Shown one piece after another: positions 1 through 10,285 of a stretch of 37,605 bases of DNA (position 1 is its first letter; each line of letters starts with the position of its first letter). Made by a program: the position numbers and the translations under genes. This DNA comes from Cristatella mucedo (taxonomy: Eukaryota > Bryozoa > Phylactolaemata > Cristatellidae), in NCBI GenBank assembly GCA_009760855.2, contig WPIO01000488.1:1-37605 (forward strand), read 5' to 3'. Under the pieces are notes generated by a model. That model had not been told where the DNA came from. It did no database searches and saw only the letters and a program-made list of their open reading frames with translations.

Positions 1-139
1 CAAACGGTCATAATTGACGAGAATAAAGCGAAAATCTCTAGTTGCTCTAAAATCTAGGCTCGCCTCTGGGCATTTAACCGTTTAACCATTTAACCATATA
101 ACGCCGTAGCCGCTACACACCCACCAAACATCCTCGGCC

Positions 140-540
140 GGCGCTGCCTGCTCACCTTTCGAAATACGTTCGGCTGCGTCAGCTTCCGCTACTACGTCAC
201 CGTCGCTGCAAGCAGGCAAGTGCGTAACGCTTCGTCGCTCCTCGCTGCGGCGGCTCGAAAAACACACTTCCTGCGCCGCCGTCGCGTAGTCGCTGGCGCG
301 TGCAGAGCGAGAGCGCGAGGCTCAGCCAGCCGACGGCGGCGGGTCAGGACCACGTCGCACCGAGACACGGTCCGTTGTGAAAGCCGCTTGGCGCTCGGCG
401 GTCATACTTCGGCGGTCAGGCTAACGATGCGTGTCCTCGAAGCGCCTGGTAAGCTGGATTTACGGCCGTCTCACGTAGGCGGCCTGCTAATCTTTAACTA
501 TTCGCACCGAGAGCGAGGTGACTCGCATCGTGGACGCTCA
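140..540 (-). promoter_or_regulatory. GC-rich promoter/first-exon-like module, copy 1
   Basis: A GC- and CpG-rich block closely similar to the one at 12905-13437 and more distantly to those at 18836-19150 and 31255-31530. On the minus strand all copies have a 5' splice donor at the same alignment position; here the putative exon ends at 156 and the intron begins GTGAG at 155. An AAGAAGATGGCCGAC motif (YY1-like) lies upstream on the minus strand at 812-826. By analogy with the other copies this would be the non-coding first exon of a minus-strand gene beyond the left edge. Open frames here are artefacts of high GC. Inference only; a dispersed repeat is the alternative. Confidence 0.4.
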
Positions 541-547
541 AGTTTCG

Positions 548-640
548 GATGATAATAATAATAGTAATAACAAGAGCAATGCATTTGATATAGCCCCCTC
601 AAAAGACTCAAATCTTTTCCTCTAGGCACTTTACAATTCC
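548..640 (-). mobile_element. L2-type LINE 3' tail fragment
   Basis: An (AAT)n-like stretch followed by a decayed version of the 3' terminal hairpin seen in the other L2 copies of this window (compare 8581-8650). It is read as the extreme 3' end of a LINE on the minus strand, with everything upstream of the hairpin missing. It sits just outside promoter-like module 1. Confidence 0.6.
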
Positions 641-1450
641 TTCATAGAATGTCGAGCGAGCCGCAGGTTTTTTTGTCAGCAGTCCCGTCTTTCCGGCTCG
701 TCGCCGCCCCGCGCGGCCGTGTCTCTCGCTGTTTTTGCAACTGCTAGCGCCGACAGTCTCGCTCATTCCGAGCAGAGAAACTGCGCGGCGCATTGCCGGA
801 TGTGCCAGCGCGTCGGCCATCTTCTTGTGCGCGGCGCCAGGTTCGCTCGGCCGCGACGTCAATCAGTCTTTCAGTCTTGCTGCCGCGCCAGCGAAGCGTC
901 GCGTCGGTCAGCTGAAGCAGCATTGACGCAAGCAGCGGCTGCGGCTGCGGCGGCGGCTGAAGCGGCAGAAGGTCCTCAGCCGCGTCAAGCGCCGCTGCGT
1001 CCAGCCGTTCCCTTTGCGGCGAGCGGCGATGATCGGCGCGGCGATTGCCTGCAGTCAGGCCACGGCTACGAGTGGGCGAGCGGGTGGAGGGGGGGGGGTT
1101 GCTAATAGACCGCCGCCGCAGCCGATCGACCGCCGCGGGCCGCCGCCGCGTCTGTCGCGGCCATTCCGTGCGGGCGGGCGGGCGGTTAAATGGGGCGGAG
1201 TCCGGTGGCCTTGAGTGGAGCCTGCCCGTTAATCGCAGAGGAAATTTGTCACAGTCTCTCCCGTCGTGACCACGTCGGGCCGCAGCTGGCGACGAGACCG
1301 GTGAGTGCCGGCGGGCGGGCGGTTTGGCTAAGTGGGGCGGAGCGGTTACCCTGAGCGAGGTACGCAACCGCTCGCTAAGGAAACCCGCCCTAGTCTTTCG
1401 CAGCGGCGGCAGTGATTTGCCGCAGCCGCCGCCCGGGCGTGAGTCGGAGC
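641..1450. other. CpG-rich island with a direct repeat and GC boxes
   Basis: Very GC-rich, with (GCN)-type runs, several GC-box-like TGGGGCGGAG motifs (1191 and 1333) and an imperfect direct repeat offset by 142 bp (about 1170-1260 and 1309-1392). On the plus strand GACGAGACCG|GTGAGTGCC at 1300/1301 is a strong 5' splice donor, so a plus-strand first exon is possible. Long open frames on both strands have biased Arg/Pro/Ala-rich composition and no recognisable domain, so no gene is called. Confidence 0.4.
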
Positions 1451-2865
1451 CAATCAGGCGGCCCTATACGAATCCTACCAGCTAGCAGAGCCCAGTTTCT
1501 TGTCGGGCTTTCTGCATGCAGCTGTAAGCATGCAATTTGCTCGAAGCGCGATGCTCCAATGCTCTTGTATGCTTTTTTTTGAGTGCGATGATTCGCACTT
1601 CATTTAGCCCATACTGTTACATTTCTTGCTGCGTCTTTTAAAGAGCGTGGACATATTTTTCACGTTTTCCAGCCATTTCTGCATTCTCATCGTTGCCATT
1701 CACTCATAGCATGGGATTGTCGCGTGATTAGACGGTCATCCCAAACCGCTCCTATTTAAGTCCGACTCTCGCGCTCGTCTGACCCAGTGGGTCATGTCCT
1801 CGCCTCCGCAAAGGTCGAGGTGAATGCATTTGATGACCGAGATCGTGTGCTCGTGACCGGTAGCATCTGCGAAGGGGGTTAATATAGATTAATTTCTCTT
1901 CGGGCGCCATTCAAATGAATTGTACATTTTTCTTTAAAGAACAGTAACTCCCAAAGCGCTAGGTGCTCCTCACGTCTTAGCCTAACGTCGTCGGCTCTGC
2001 AACCAATATAACGGCGGAGCGTCGGCCATTGCAAATGGCCGGCACCACGTGAGTAGCGTTGAGGCACTTTAAGACATGCTCTATCTAAGATGCACTGCAG
2101 CAAAAATTTTGTTTTGATACTGCCTATTTAGACCGTTGCAAGATTGGTAAAATCTTTCTATAGACAGTAACCTGAACGTTAACGGACGAAGAGTGTTACT
2201 TGATTACGGATGAAAATATTTGGGATGCTAGATCCGAAAGATGGTGACATTGCAAGAGATTACTTAGCACAGCTTTAGTTATTATTAGTCACTACGCTGC
2301 ACATAATAATCATCTATAGTAATCAATGTATAAGCTAGACCGCATACAGGCGCTTTTTAGTGACGGCCAATCAGTCGCGTGGTCTCTACCTCGTTCTGGG
2401 CAGATTCTGGCTTTTTGGAATATGCCACAATAAGTTAACACCGTAGACGTGCTAATAAGGTCTAGGCGTTCCTTATAGTTGCGCGGCTCTACCGCAGATG
2501 TTGAGCTTACGTGCACCGGAGCGACATCTATTGATCGGCAGCTGTGCTTAGAGGCTTTCTGTCTGGAGAAGGCGATCTTAAGTCGCGAGCGCTGCATTTG
2601 TCGCCAAAAGATTTCAGAAGCAGCTATATTGCGTTTTTAATATCTAGATTCATAGAATGCGGATAATTGCAGAGGAATTTGAACGGTAGTCGGCTTAATT
2701 TTAGTGCGATTGTTTGCAAATCAACAAGTTAAAGACAGTATCTGAAGAAGCCATTTTGATCTTAAGAGGTAAAAAGCACGCAGTGTGTGTTACTCTGAAG
2801 TCTGTGAGCGAAATTTCCTGCAGGAGACGCTCGAAGCTTGCTTATTCGGGAAGTTGTGGTCTACT
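1451..2865. other. Intergenic stretch, nothing recognised
   Basis: Mixed-composition DNA with short open frames only. No domain, repeat family shared with the rest of the window, or RNA gene was recognised. Confidence 0.4.
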
Positions 2866-3137
2866 ATTTAGGACAGCATTCAGTGGGTCCCTGTGATTCG
2901 TCCTTGATGTGTTTATGCGTGCCGAAACTGTGCATACTGCCACTAACCAAATTTGCATGCTGACCCTGTGCATGTCACCCCTAACCATAATTTTCATTTC
3001 GTTTGTTTTTCAAGCATGATTTTACTTACCATTCAATTGCATTTCACTTTACAGCAAATGTAAAGCGCCTAGAGAGAGAGCAAGTTCTCTGAGGGCGCTT
3101 TACCAAGTGAATTATTATTATTATTATTATTATTACT
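2866..3137 (+). mobile_element. L2-type LINE 3' end fragment
   Basis: Starts with the last codons of the LINE reverse-transcriptase ORF (LFRTAFSGSL and stop near 2867-2896), followed by the shared 3' UTR, the GCGCCTAGAGAGAGAG hairpin at about 3065-3105 and an (ATT)n tail at 3112-3137. It is a short 5'-truncated copy typical of target-primed insertion. Confidence 0.85.
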
Positions 3138-3640
3138 ATTTTCTATCGTTTGAGTCGTTTGTCTTTGTTCAGATGAACACGTGTTCAATAGAAAATCACC
3201 TTTGGACGGGAGTTTGTTTCAATAACGCCAGGGCAGTTCGATGTCGGAACATGGAACCATTGACAGGGTTTCCTTCTCTGCTTTAGTTACTCCACTTTTA
3301 ATCAAGCGGAAGCTACCGCCAGAGAGCAGTAACAAGTTTTAGGCTTTATGGCTGCGTTGTGCAATTAAACGTTGCTCTTCAGTAACTGCTGCCGCCAAGT
3401 TCTTGCCTGGTGCTGCCATTGGTCAAATAAGGTTCATCAAGCTTTATGATGTATTTATGTTCATGATGGTTGTAGTTTTTAGAAAAAGGTCTGTTTTGGA
3501 GTGTAGTACACCGCTATATATATTATTTTTAATATTTTAATATTGTTATTTTCCCTTAATTATTATTATAATTTAGGGTCGATGAGTCTTGTCTTAATTT
3601 TCATATTTTTACACGCCTGCCGAGCACACGGAGTTGGTTA
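3138..3640. other. Intergenic, AT-rich in the second half
   Basis: No gene seen. About 3515-3570 is AT-rich and low in complexity. Nothing else recognised. Confidence 0.4.
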
Positions 3641-4016
3641 CTCAGACCTGGTGTTTAATAAATGGTGCTTATTACTTGGCGGTTTCTGTTAGCCGTTTAT
3701 TACTAACGTTTGTTACGCGATGTGTATTACATCGCGTTTATTGCCTGGCGCTCGCTACAATCACCTTTATTATTCGGTGTTATGACCTGGGGTTCATTAC
3801 CCGATCCTAACTACGCGGTTCTTATTACCTGACTTTTATTACCTCACGTTCGTTTATTACGTGGTGATTTTTACCTCGCATTTATTAGCTGGTGTTTATT
3901 AGCTGGTGTTTCTTAGCTGGTGTTTATTAGCTGGGGTTTCTTACCTGGGGTTTCTTACCTGGCATCTATTACGTCGCGTGTATTGTGTCGCGTTTATTAG
4001 CTCGCCTTTTTTATCC
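3641..4016 (+). repeat. Minisatellite, about 16-bp unit
   Basis: Repeated variants of TTATTAGCTGGTGTTT. The cleanest run is about 3884-3960, where consecutive units differ by one or two bases. Upstream units (3645-3880) are more diverged and have irregular spacing (TTATTACCTGG, TTATTACGTGG and similar). No coding frame runs through it. Confidence 0.8.
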
Positions 4017-4911
4017 GCTGTTTAATACCAATCTGGCTGCCGAGCATCGGCAGGCATGCATGCATGACGTCCGTCGCCTAGCAACCTTCATAGCGGCCAC
4101 TCCTCAACTTCTTCCGCATCGGCCTCGGGGACTAGTTCGAGGCCCGGCGTTCCGTTGGCCGCGGCACAGCAGGCGACAAGCCGATGCCGGCATCCAGCTA
4201 CTCGCCAGCCAATTAGGCCTGAAGGAACATGAACGTTGGACGGACTAAACCTGTAGTTTAAGTTAAACTTAATTTAATTTAAACTTCCACTGTTGAATAT
4301 TTAAGTTTCCATTGCCGATTCTGAAACAGACCGGAAGCGGAGCTCACTGCACGCCTGGCTTCCGCCGTTAGCTAGCGGCCCGCCGCTGCCAGAAGCGAGT
4401 TACGTAAATGCTCGAATGAAAAGCAAGCTCGTCGCCTACCGCGGAGCTGAGCCCGCCTTGGGCCGTCTGCAACCGGCTGTCGGCTCCTACCGCTCGCTAG
4501 TGAGGAGCCGAGCTCCCAGAAGATTTTTAGACATTTTTCTTCGGTTCGCGTGACCTGGCTGGCTGCAGACGCGGCTGCAGAAGACGCGACGTCAATCCGC
4601 GAGACTGTTCCAGCAGTTTCTGTAGCAGACGTGTCGTAAGAACTACAATTCCTTATGACTTGCCTACGGCGGCTTCGCAGCAGCTCAGCCGCACAGGCGT
4701 AGCGCATCCGCCGCTGCTGCTGCTGCTGCTGCTGCTGTACAACGTAAAGTTCTACGCCAAGGACGCGCGAGCGCTCAGGGAGCAGCCTTCAGGTCGCTAT
4801 TAAACTACGCTGGCCGTCCTTCCATGCTTTAGTGCCTCGTTGCGGCTTTTAACTCTCTTAAGCGTTCTCTTATTGCAACACCATCGATCGCTCTTCGTTT
4901 GCAGCAGGTTT
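4017..4911. other. Intergenic stretch with a (CTG)8 microsatellite
   Basis: No recognisable gene. It includes a short AT-rich run (4256-4310) and a perfect (CTG)8 array at 4714-4737. Open frames on either strand are short and lack domains. Confidence 0.45.
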
Positions 4912-5092
4912 AGAATAAAAATACTAGCTGAATAAACAGCCTCTTTTTGTATAGCGACAGAAGAGCCTTTGCGGCTATCACCACCGCTTGCAGTGGCGAT
5001 AAAGGATCGCCCACCGCAGGAATCGAACCCACGACCTCGGGACCGAGGTCGTGAAAGCAACCGCCTTACCTAGTGTGCCATCACGGCTCACC
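4912..5092 (-). mobile_element. tRNA-derived SINE, family 1, near-intact Pol III promoter
   Basis: Read on the minus strand, the head (from about 5090) has an A box TGGCACACTAG that fits TRGYNNANNNG and a B box GGTTCGATTCC that fits GGTTCRANNCC. It is followed by a body shared with copies at 19157-19335 (plus) and 24312-24478 (minus): GGCGATCCTTTATCGCC, GGTGGTGATAGCC, then CTATACAAAAAGAGGCTG and a tail. The tRNA-like part does not close into a full cloverleaf with an acceptor stem, so it is a SINE head and not a functional tRNA gene. An L2 tail abuts its 5' end. Confidence 0.8.
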
Positions 5093-5186
5093 AAGGTGTA
5101 GAGCGCCTAGAAATAGAGATCGAAAAATTTCTCCAAGAGCACTCAATCAAATGTATCGCATGTATTATTATTATTATTATTATTAC
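5093..5186 (+). mobile_element. L2-type LINE 3' tail fragment
   Basis: Contains AGCGCCTAGAAATAGAGATC, a degenerate inverted-repeat partner and an (ATT)n run ending at 5186, matching the 3' hairpin-plus-microsatellite end of the other L2 copies. No coding part remains. Confidence 0.7.
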
Positions 5187-5639
5187 CATGGTTTACGACA
5201 GCGAACTGTATTCTCCCGCAGCAAGAATGGCAGGTTGTCCTTTTCCGCCGTCCCTTAGGAGGAAGGCCGCCGCTGCTGGTTCCGTGCTTTTCGTGGTTCC
5301 AGGAATTCCAATTCTTACGCAACCTCGCCTACTTTCCTGCTGCCAACTATGGCAGGCTCTGTCCAGCCGTCCTGAGCTGCTGCTGCTGCTGCTTCCGTTG
5401 CCACTCGCCGCCTGCAACAGATGCTCTTATGACTCAGCTACGCTTCTCACTTTCTCTTCGGTGCGCGCGAGAGATGGAGTCTGCGGGCTTCCGGCTACGT
5501 AACGAATAACCGCGAAGGCTTACAGCTAAACAGTCAGCTATACAAAACTCTCTTACGTAACACCCACATAGACTGTTGGGGCGGCTTTGTAGAGTTACGG
5601 ACAAAGACGCGAAATGCGTGGTGCAATAGTATTATATAT
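5187..5639. other. Intergenic stretch with a short CTG run
   Basis: No gene recognised. A (CTG)5 run lies near 5379-5393. The leucine- or serine-rich open frames here come from that repeat. Confidence 0.4.
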
Positions 5640-6530
5640 ATATTACTATTTATAAGTATTATTATTATTATTATAATTATTATTGTAATAGTATTACTAA
5701 TAATAATTTTAATAAAGCGCCGTCAGAAAAATCCATCTCGTTTAGGCGCTTTACAATTGCTGCCAACTAAGGTTGATCGAGTGGTTAGTTTTAGCAGCTC
5801 AATAGACAACAAGAATAACTCGTTTAGGAGTGACTCGCACAGGGTCAGCATGCAATTGTCGCTAGTGGCAACGTGCAATAGTGTCAGCGCGCATTAACTC
5901 CCAACGGACAAATCACGGGTACCCATCAAATGCTGTCGTAAATATATGCATTTTAGTTTCTGTTCAAATGTGTACAACTTGGGAGATGTCGTTACGCAGG
6001 TCGGGAGTGAGTTTCAGGCTGTGCAAGCATACCAACTAAAGGCACGGTCTTCAAAGGATTTGAGGTTTGTACGAGGCATAGTTAAACAGTTAGATTTCGA
6101 AAAGCAAGTGGAACCATGCTTTGCTTGGTGGGGAAAAAGATCTGATCACAAACGTGGAGCCACAGAATGCAGGGACCTGAAAGTTATTGACAAAAACTTT
6201 AAATTCGATACGTTGCTTGACTGGGAGTCAGTGCAGGTCGGCGAGAAGTGTTGTGATGTGGCAACTGCGACGCTCACGACAGACAAGCCTATCTGCAGAG
6301 TTGTGCATCAGCAGTAAGTGCCCGAGTGTACAGGCCAGTAGGCCAGCAAGAAGTGAGTTACAGAAGTCAAGACGGGATGTCACAAGTGCACTGACCAATT
6401 TATATGCGGAATCCCAGTCTAAATCAGCCCAAATTTCAGCAGTTATACGTAGCTGAAAGTAGGCAGATTTGACTAGCTGGTGTGGTCGTCCAATGAAAGG
6501 TCACTTTGAAACGTCACACCAAGATACATA
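5640..6530 (-). mobile_element. Degraded L2-type LINE, 3' portion
   Basis: On the minus strand the sequence contains, 5' to 3', remnants of the post-RT region (CRERRS-type and HWLPVKQ-like parts are visible only with frameshifts), the LFRTAF-type C-terminus, 3' UTR, the terminal hairpin (about 5716-5752) and an (AAT)n tract at its left end. Many frameshifts and stops make it non-functional. It is one of the older copies in this window, more diverged than 8571-9720. Confidence 0.8.
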
Positions 6531-6566
6531 TCTGCCGGTTTGTGAGCACGCGCTAGCACCCATTGC

Positions 6567-6660
6567 ATTCAATATAATAATAACAGTAATAATTATACAC
6601 TCGATAGCGAACCCACAGAGAACTCAATCTCTTACTAGGTGCTTTACATTTGCTAAATTC
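6567..6660 (-). mobile_element. L2-type LINE 3' tail fragment
   Basis: An (AAT/AAC)n run followed by the terminal hairpin (AGAGAACTCAATCTCTTAC and GGTGCTTTACATTTGC). It abuts the upstream, 5'-truncated end of the neighbouring LINE, so this is a second insertion or a split copy. Confidence 0.65.
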
Positions 6661-7226
6661 AGTAGCCGCGTTGGCTGCGAGTGAGCGATACAAAACTTTC
6701 ATGCGTTATAAGATAATCATGATAAAAAATAATATATAAAATATGATGATAATTTTAATAATTATAAATAATGAGTCCTAAATAGTCTCTGTGGCTTTGG
6801 GGATTTACAGACGAAGACACATTACGTAGTTTTAGATGCATCTCATTTCATAGGTAAGTACCCGTTGCATTCAGAAGTCGCTACAAAAAAATTCATAACG
6901 GTTTCATCATCATCAGATTCCAGTCTGAAGGAACTTCTGACCCTACGGGGGCAAAGCTCACAACGTCGTCGACAGGCGGAGGCTCTCAACTCTTGCGAGA
7001 GGAGCCACCATTTTGCAGAAATGCAGAATGGCTGACCTAGCCGCGGAAGTGGGCGGAGTGGGCGAAGCAGCCAGTGCTTCATGTCTCTACCGTGATGTAA
7101 TGTAATGTGATCTCATCCGCCCAAGTCGGGCGCTCGAGAGCCCTTACCTGTAGGTGCGATCAACGAAAATCGCGAAATTGCTTCAGCCCGCGCGGCGCCG
7201 ACCATAGCACAGCTGCTTCCACCGTC
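6661..7226. other. 3' flank of the fucosyltransferase, no gene recognised
   Basis: AT-rich to about 6780, then mixed. Two strong splice-donor-like strings occur: ATAG|GTAAGTACC on the plus strand near 6851-6860, and CTACAG|GTAAGGGC on the minus strand near 7145-7155. The second lies just downstream of the fucosyltransferase stop. Whether either is used cannot be judged. Confidence 0.35.
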
Positions 7227-8366
7227 TTAGCGGCTGCCGCCTGAGACGCCACCGCCGGCGCGGCAGTTACTCTCCACGTTCCACCAATCGGACACGCGAA
7301 CGCGCTTCGACGGTCTCAGAGAGGCCAGCTCGCACAGTTTACACTTGTCGTCAACACTTCGCACACCGTACTGAGCGCGCCACGCATGGTAGCCATTGTA
7401 CTCGTCCGGCGAGGCCGCCAGATGGCGCAGGTAGGCGGCCAGCTCCTTCGGCGAAGCGAAATCATCCGCATGAATGAAGGATCGTGGCGGCGCCAGCTTC
7501 TCGTACTGTGCCCGAGGCAGCCCTCTTACTATGGGCACGTTGCCGTGCAGCAGCGCGTCGTAGAACTTCTCCGTGACGTATTCGTCGCAGTGGCTGTTCT
7601 CGAAGGCCAAGTAGAACTTGTAGCGGCGCCTGAACAGCGAGGCGCATCGTTTGTCTACCCTGAGACATCCGTCAGATGCGTTGCTGCAGCGGCCGTAGAT
7701 ATCTACGTCGATGTACTTTCTCAGCTCTACTGCGTACTGCATCCGCAGTTTGGCCTGTAGCGTGATGTCGCAGTTGCTCACGTACCACAGCACGGTTCTG
7801 TTCGAAGAATGGTAGAAGTCGAGGACTTGGGAAGTCACCTCGTGAGGCGGAAGACGATAGTAGGTGCCGTATTTTTTCAGCACGTCAGAATCCGACTTGT
7901 AGGAATACGTGTAATTGACGACATCGTCGAGCGGAAGGAGACACTCTCTGCGGCTCCGAGTAGGCGCCTCTATCAGGTAGAAGACGAAGGCGTTCGTAGG
8001 CGAGCGTGACGGCATGTCAAAACGCTCATCTCGGTGAGTGAGGCAGGACACGCCCGTTGAAGTCTTGCCACAGCATTGGTTACCACCAGCAGGGCCAGCA
8101 AAGACTACCAGAGCGGCCTCGTTCACGTAGGACCTGTTGGACGTCACGACGCAGTCGCTGTAGGCGCAGTTCCCGCTGAGGAACGGGTTCGCCATTTCCG
8201 TGGTCCCGAAATACCACAGCGGACTCCCTCCTCCATGAGGCGGTGTGTTAACAGCAGAATGACGAGTGGCCGCTTTCCCTGGGTCGATTTGGATTCGCTC
8301 AGGTGGTGCCGACTTCACGACGTCAAATCCAGGCGGCCGATTTGTGGCAGCAGCGAAACCTTGCTG
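7227..8366 (-). CDS. Alpha-(1,3)-fucosyltransferase (GT10), catalytic exon, 5' end missing
   Basis: Glycosyltransferase family 10: would transfer fucose from GDP-fucose to GlcNAc of N- or O-glycans in the Golgi lumen. Counting from the GTG at 8318, residues 33-60 hold the N-terminal catalytic start (PLWYFG, then CAYSDCVVT), 135-151 NYTYSYKSDSDVLKKYG, 177-183 the LWYVSNC strand, and 233-251 the family hallmark YKFYLAFENSHCDEYVTEK. PPRSFIHADDF and a Cys-rich end follow. About 360 residues match a GT10 catalytic domain plus stem. The frame stays open to 8366 but contains no ATG before the domain and no membrane anchor. A hydrophobic anchor-like segment lies immediately upstream in another frame (8408-8449). 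It is therefore either a gene with an upstream exon, a sequence error, or a recent pseudogene. The stop is TAA at 7227. Confidence 0.9.
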   Translation of the reverse strand, partial: QQGFAAATNRPPGFDVVKSAPPERIQIDPGKAATRHSAVNTPPHGGGSPLWYFGTTEMANPFLSGNCAYSDCVVTSNRSYVNEAALVVFAGPAGGNQCCGKTSTGVSCLTHRDERFDMPSRSPTNAFVFYLIEAPTRSRRECLLPLDDVVNYTYSYKSDSDVLKKYGTYYRLPPHEVTSQVLDFYHSSNRTVLWYVSNCDITLQAKLRMQYAVELRKYIDVDIYGRCSNASDGCLRVDKRCASLFRRRYKFYLAFENSHCDEYVTEKFYDALLHGNVPIVRGLPRAQYEKLAPPRSFIHADDFASPKELAAYLRHLAASPDEYNGYHAWRAQYGVRSVDDKCKLCELASLRPSKRVRVSDWWNVESNCRAGGGVSGGSR

Positions 8367-8533
8367 TCAAATGTAATTGACTGCTTCAGAGCTGCATTTC
8401 TCATCGACCAGAGCGTCCAGACGGAGATGATTAATAGAGAAATATAAACTCGCCCGCGTAGCACCTTTTGTCCGCCACGCAGAGAGGATGATGCATTGGC
8501 GTAGTTCCTTTAACGTGAAGCGATTAGCCGCAT
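8315..8533 (-). pseudogene. Out-of-frame N-terminal anchor segment of the fucosyltransferase
   Basis: In the frame offset from the catalytic exon, the minus strand encodes a hydrophobic stretch VYISLLIISVWTLW (8408-8449), followed by a polar stem up to a TGA at 8315-8317. Type II fucosyltransferases need exactly such an anchor just before the stem. An ATG at 8531-8533 in the same frame is followed after six codons by TAA (8510-8512). GACAG|CTTAAAAATG at 8541/8540 resembles the acceptor-plus-short-leader layout of the two paralogues at 16162 and 28067. One nonsense codon and one frameshift would thus separate the anchor from ATG and catalytic domain. Inference: 5' decay or sequence error. An intron boundary could also explain it. 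Confidence 0.45.
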
Positions 8534-8550
8534 TTTTAAGCTGTCACCAA

Positions 8551-8570
8551 TATGGCCGACGAGCAGCAGC
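8551..8570. repeat. Target-site duplication, left copy
   Basis: Twenty bases matching 9721-9740 with one mismatch. They lie directly beside the tail side of the LINE and only about 10 bp from a splice-acceptor-like site of the fucosyltransferase. Confidence 0.85.
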
Positions 8571-9720
8571 AGCATCGGCCAATAATAATAATAATAATAT
8601 TGCACTTGATAAAGCGCCCTCAGAGAACTTAATCTCTTTCTAGGCGCTTTACATTTGCTGCAAAGTGATACGCAATAGAATAGTAAGTAAAATCATGCTT
8701 GAAAAACAAACAAAATGAATAACATGATTAGGGGTTACATGCACTGGGTCAGCATGCAAATGTGGTTAGTGGCAGCATGAACAGTGTCAGCACGCATAAG
8801 CACATCGAGGACGAATCACAAGGACCCACTAAATGCTGTCCTAAATAGGTATGTTTTTAAGTTTCTTTTAAATGTGGTCAGGTCAGGGGATGTTCTGATG
8901 CAGGACGGGAGGGAGTTCCAGGCTGTGGGAGCATACGAGCTAAATGCACGGTCTCCAAAGGATTTAAGGTTTGTACGAGGTATTTCTAGACTGTTGGATT
9001 CCGAAAAGCGAGTGGTACGATGCTTTGCCTGATGGGGTAGTATATCTGAAAGATAGGCTGGAGCCATAGAATGAAGAGACCTAAAAGTGAGCGACAAAAC
9101 CTTGAAGTCAATCCGTTGCTTGACTGGTAACCAGTGCAGGTCGGCGAGAAGTGGAGTAATGTGGCAACTGCGACGCTCACGACAGACAAGCCTAGCTGCA
9201 GAGTTTTGCACCAGCTGCAATCGCCTGATCGCACATGCTGGTAGGCCAGTAAGCAGTGAGTTGCAGAAGTCGAGACGAGATGTCACGAATGCATGGACCA
9301 ACTTGGACGTGGTATCCTTATCTAAACAAGCCCTAATTTTAGCAATGTTATGAAGCTGAAAATAGGCTGATTTGACTGTGGAGCTGATGTGGTCTTCTAA
9401 CGAGAGGTCGCTTTGGAATATGACACCTAGATTTCGAGCTGATGCAACTGGAGATATGCTGGCAGAGCCAATTTTGAAAGTCAGCCTTTCCAATTTCTGA
9501 ATAACACTAGGTTTGCCCATAACTAGTAAGTTAGTTTTATCATCGTTTAGTTTTAGAAAATTTGCTGCCATCCATGATCGGATATCATCAATGCATGCAG
9601 CAAGTGAGTTGAGAGAATTTGAGGTGCTCGAAGGCTGGGAGGGATCAAAGCAAAGGTACAACTGAGTGTCATCCGCATAGAAGTGAAAGCCTAGATTGTG
9701 CTTGGCAATCACATCAGCGA
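8571..9720 (-). mobile_element. Young 5'-truncated L2-type LINE with 20-bp target-site duplication
   Basis: The minus strand carries an uninterrupted 298-codon frame (8816-9712), the C-terminal half of the reverse-transcriptase ORF. It begins at the [10 protein letters not shown] catalytic motif (YADD), then LKLNDDKTNLLVMGKPS, the CNSLLTGLP and HWLPVKQRIDFKVLSLTF segments, and ends LFRTAFSGSL. Then come the 3' UTR, terminal hairpin and (AAT)n tail at the left end. It is flanked by near-perfect direct repeats TATGGCCGACGAGCAGCAGC (8551-8570) and TATGGCCGACGAGGAGCAGC (9721-9740), 19 of 20 identical. Upstream RT and endonuclease domains are missing. Nearly identical in sequence to the copy at 36446-37605, so recently active. 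Confidence 0.92.
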
Positions 9721-9740
9721 TATGGCCGACGAGGAGCAGC
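9721..9740. repeat. Target-site duplication, right copy
   Basis: Partner of 8551-8570 at the 5'-truncated end of the LINE. Confidence 0.85.
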
Positions 9741-10285
9741 TACGTGGACGACGAGCATTGCACGCGAGATAATGGCCGACAAAAACGGAAAAAATCTTCG
9801 TCGGAAGGACGAGCGAGGAATGGTGTATTTATTTCGTCGGAAGGACGAGCGAGGAATGACGATATTCGGACAAGCCTACGCTGGCAGGACGAGAGGGGAA
9901 ACGCAAGCTTAAGACGCCACGCACTCGTAGCGAGCTTGAGCCGCAGCATAACACGGCCGTTAGTGGCGGCAAACTGCACACGATACAAGTTGACCGCCGA
10001 TACAAGTCTGCTCGCTCTTGGGCAGCAGCTTACGTCAGGTGACCAACTCGCGCGACCGACCGGCTTGTCTCATGCGACCGCTCCGCTACTCGCTGTCGAT
10101 CTTACTCGCGCACCGATCAATCGCCAATCGATCGCACGCAGTCGATCTGGCACAGCGGCAGCGGCTGATTCGCTGCTGCGGCCTCTTGACTGAGCGACCG
10201 CCTTTTGCACTGAACGCCGGTATAGCTAGTGTTGCTGCAACAGGTTTTCGCTAAAAAAATCCACCCGCCTCAAAATCACGATCTA
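9741..10285. other. Intergenic, with a 25-bp direct repeat
   Basis: The segment TTCGTCGGAAGGACGAGCGA plus five more bases occurs at 9797-9822 and again at 9833-9858, a 36-bp period. The repeat also lies in a row of GGCCGAC/GACGAG motifs that resemble the LINE target. No protein domain was recognised. Confidence 0.5.

Noticed and set aside
744-1367. A 207-codon minus-strand open frame in the CpG-rich island
   Set aside because: Arg/Pro/Ala-rich composition, no domain, and long frames on several strands at once; expected in very GC-rich DNA.
3641-4016. A CRISPR-like repeat array
   Set aside because: Repeats are contiguous 16-bp units with no spacers, in a eukaryotic context.
4985-5090. A possible tRNA gene
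   Set aside because: Consensus Pol III boxes are present but no acceptor stem pairing was found, and the same head recurs with a shared non-tRNA body, as in SINEs.
8986-9234. Open frames in the other phases of LINE copies (also 36882-37130)
   Set aside because: They are out-of-frame shadows of the RT coding sequence; identity between copies reflects recent LINE copying.
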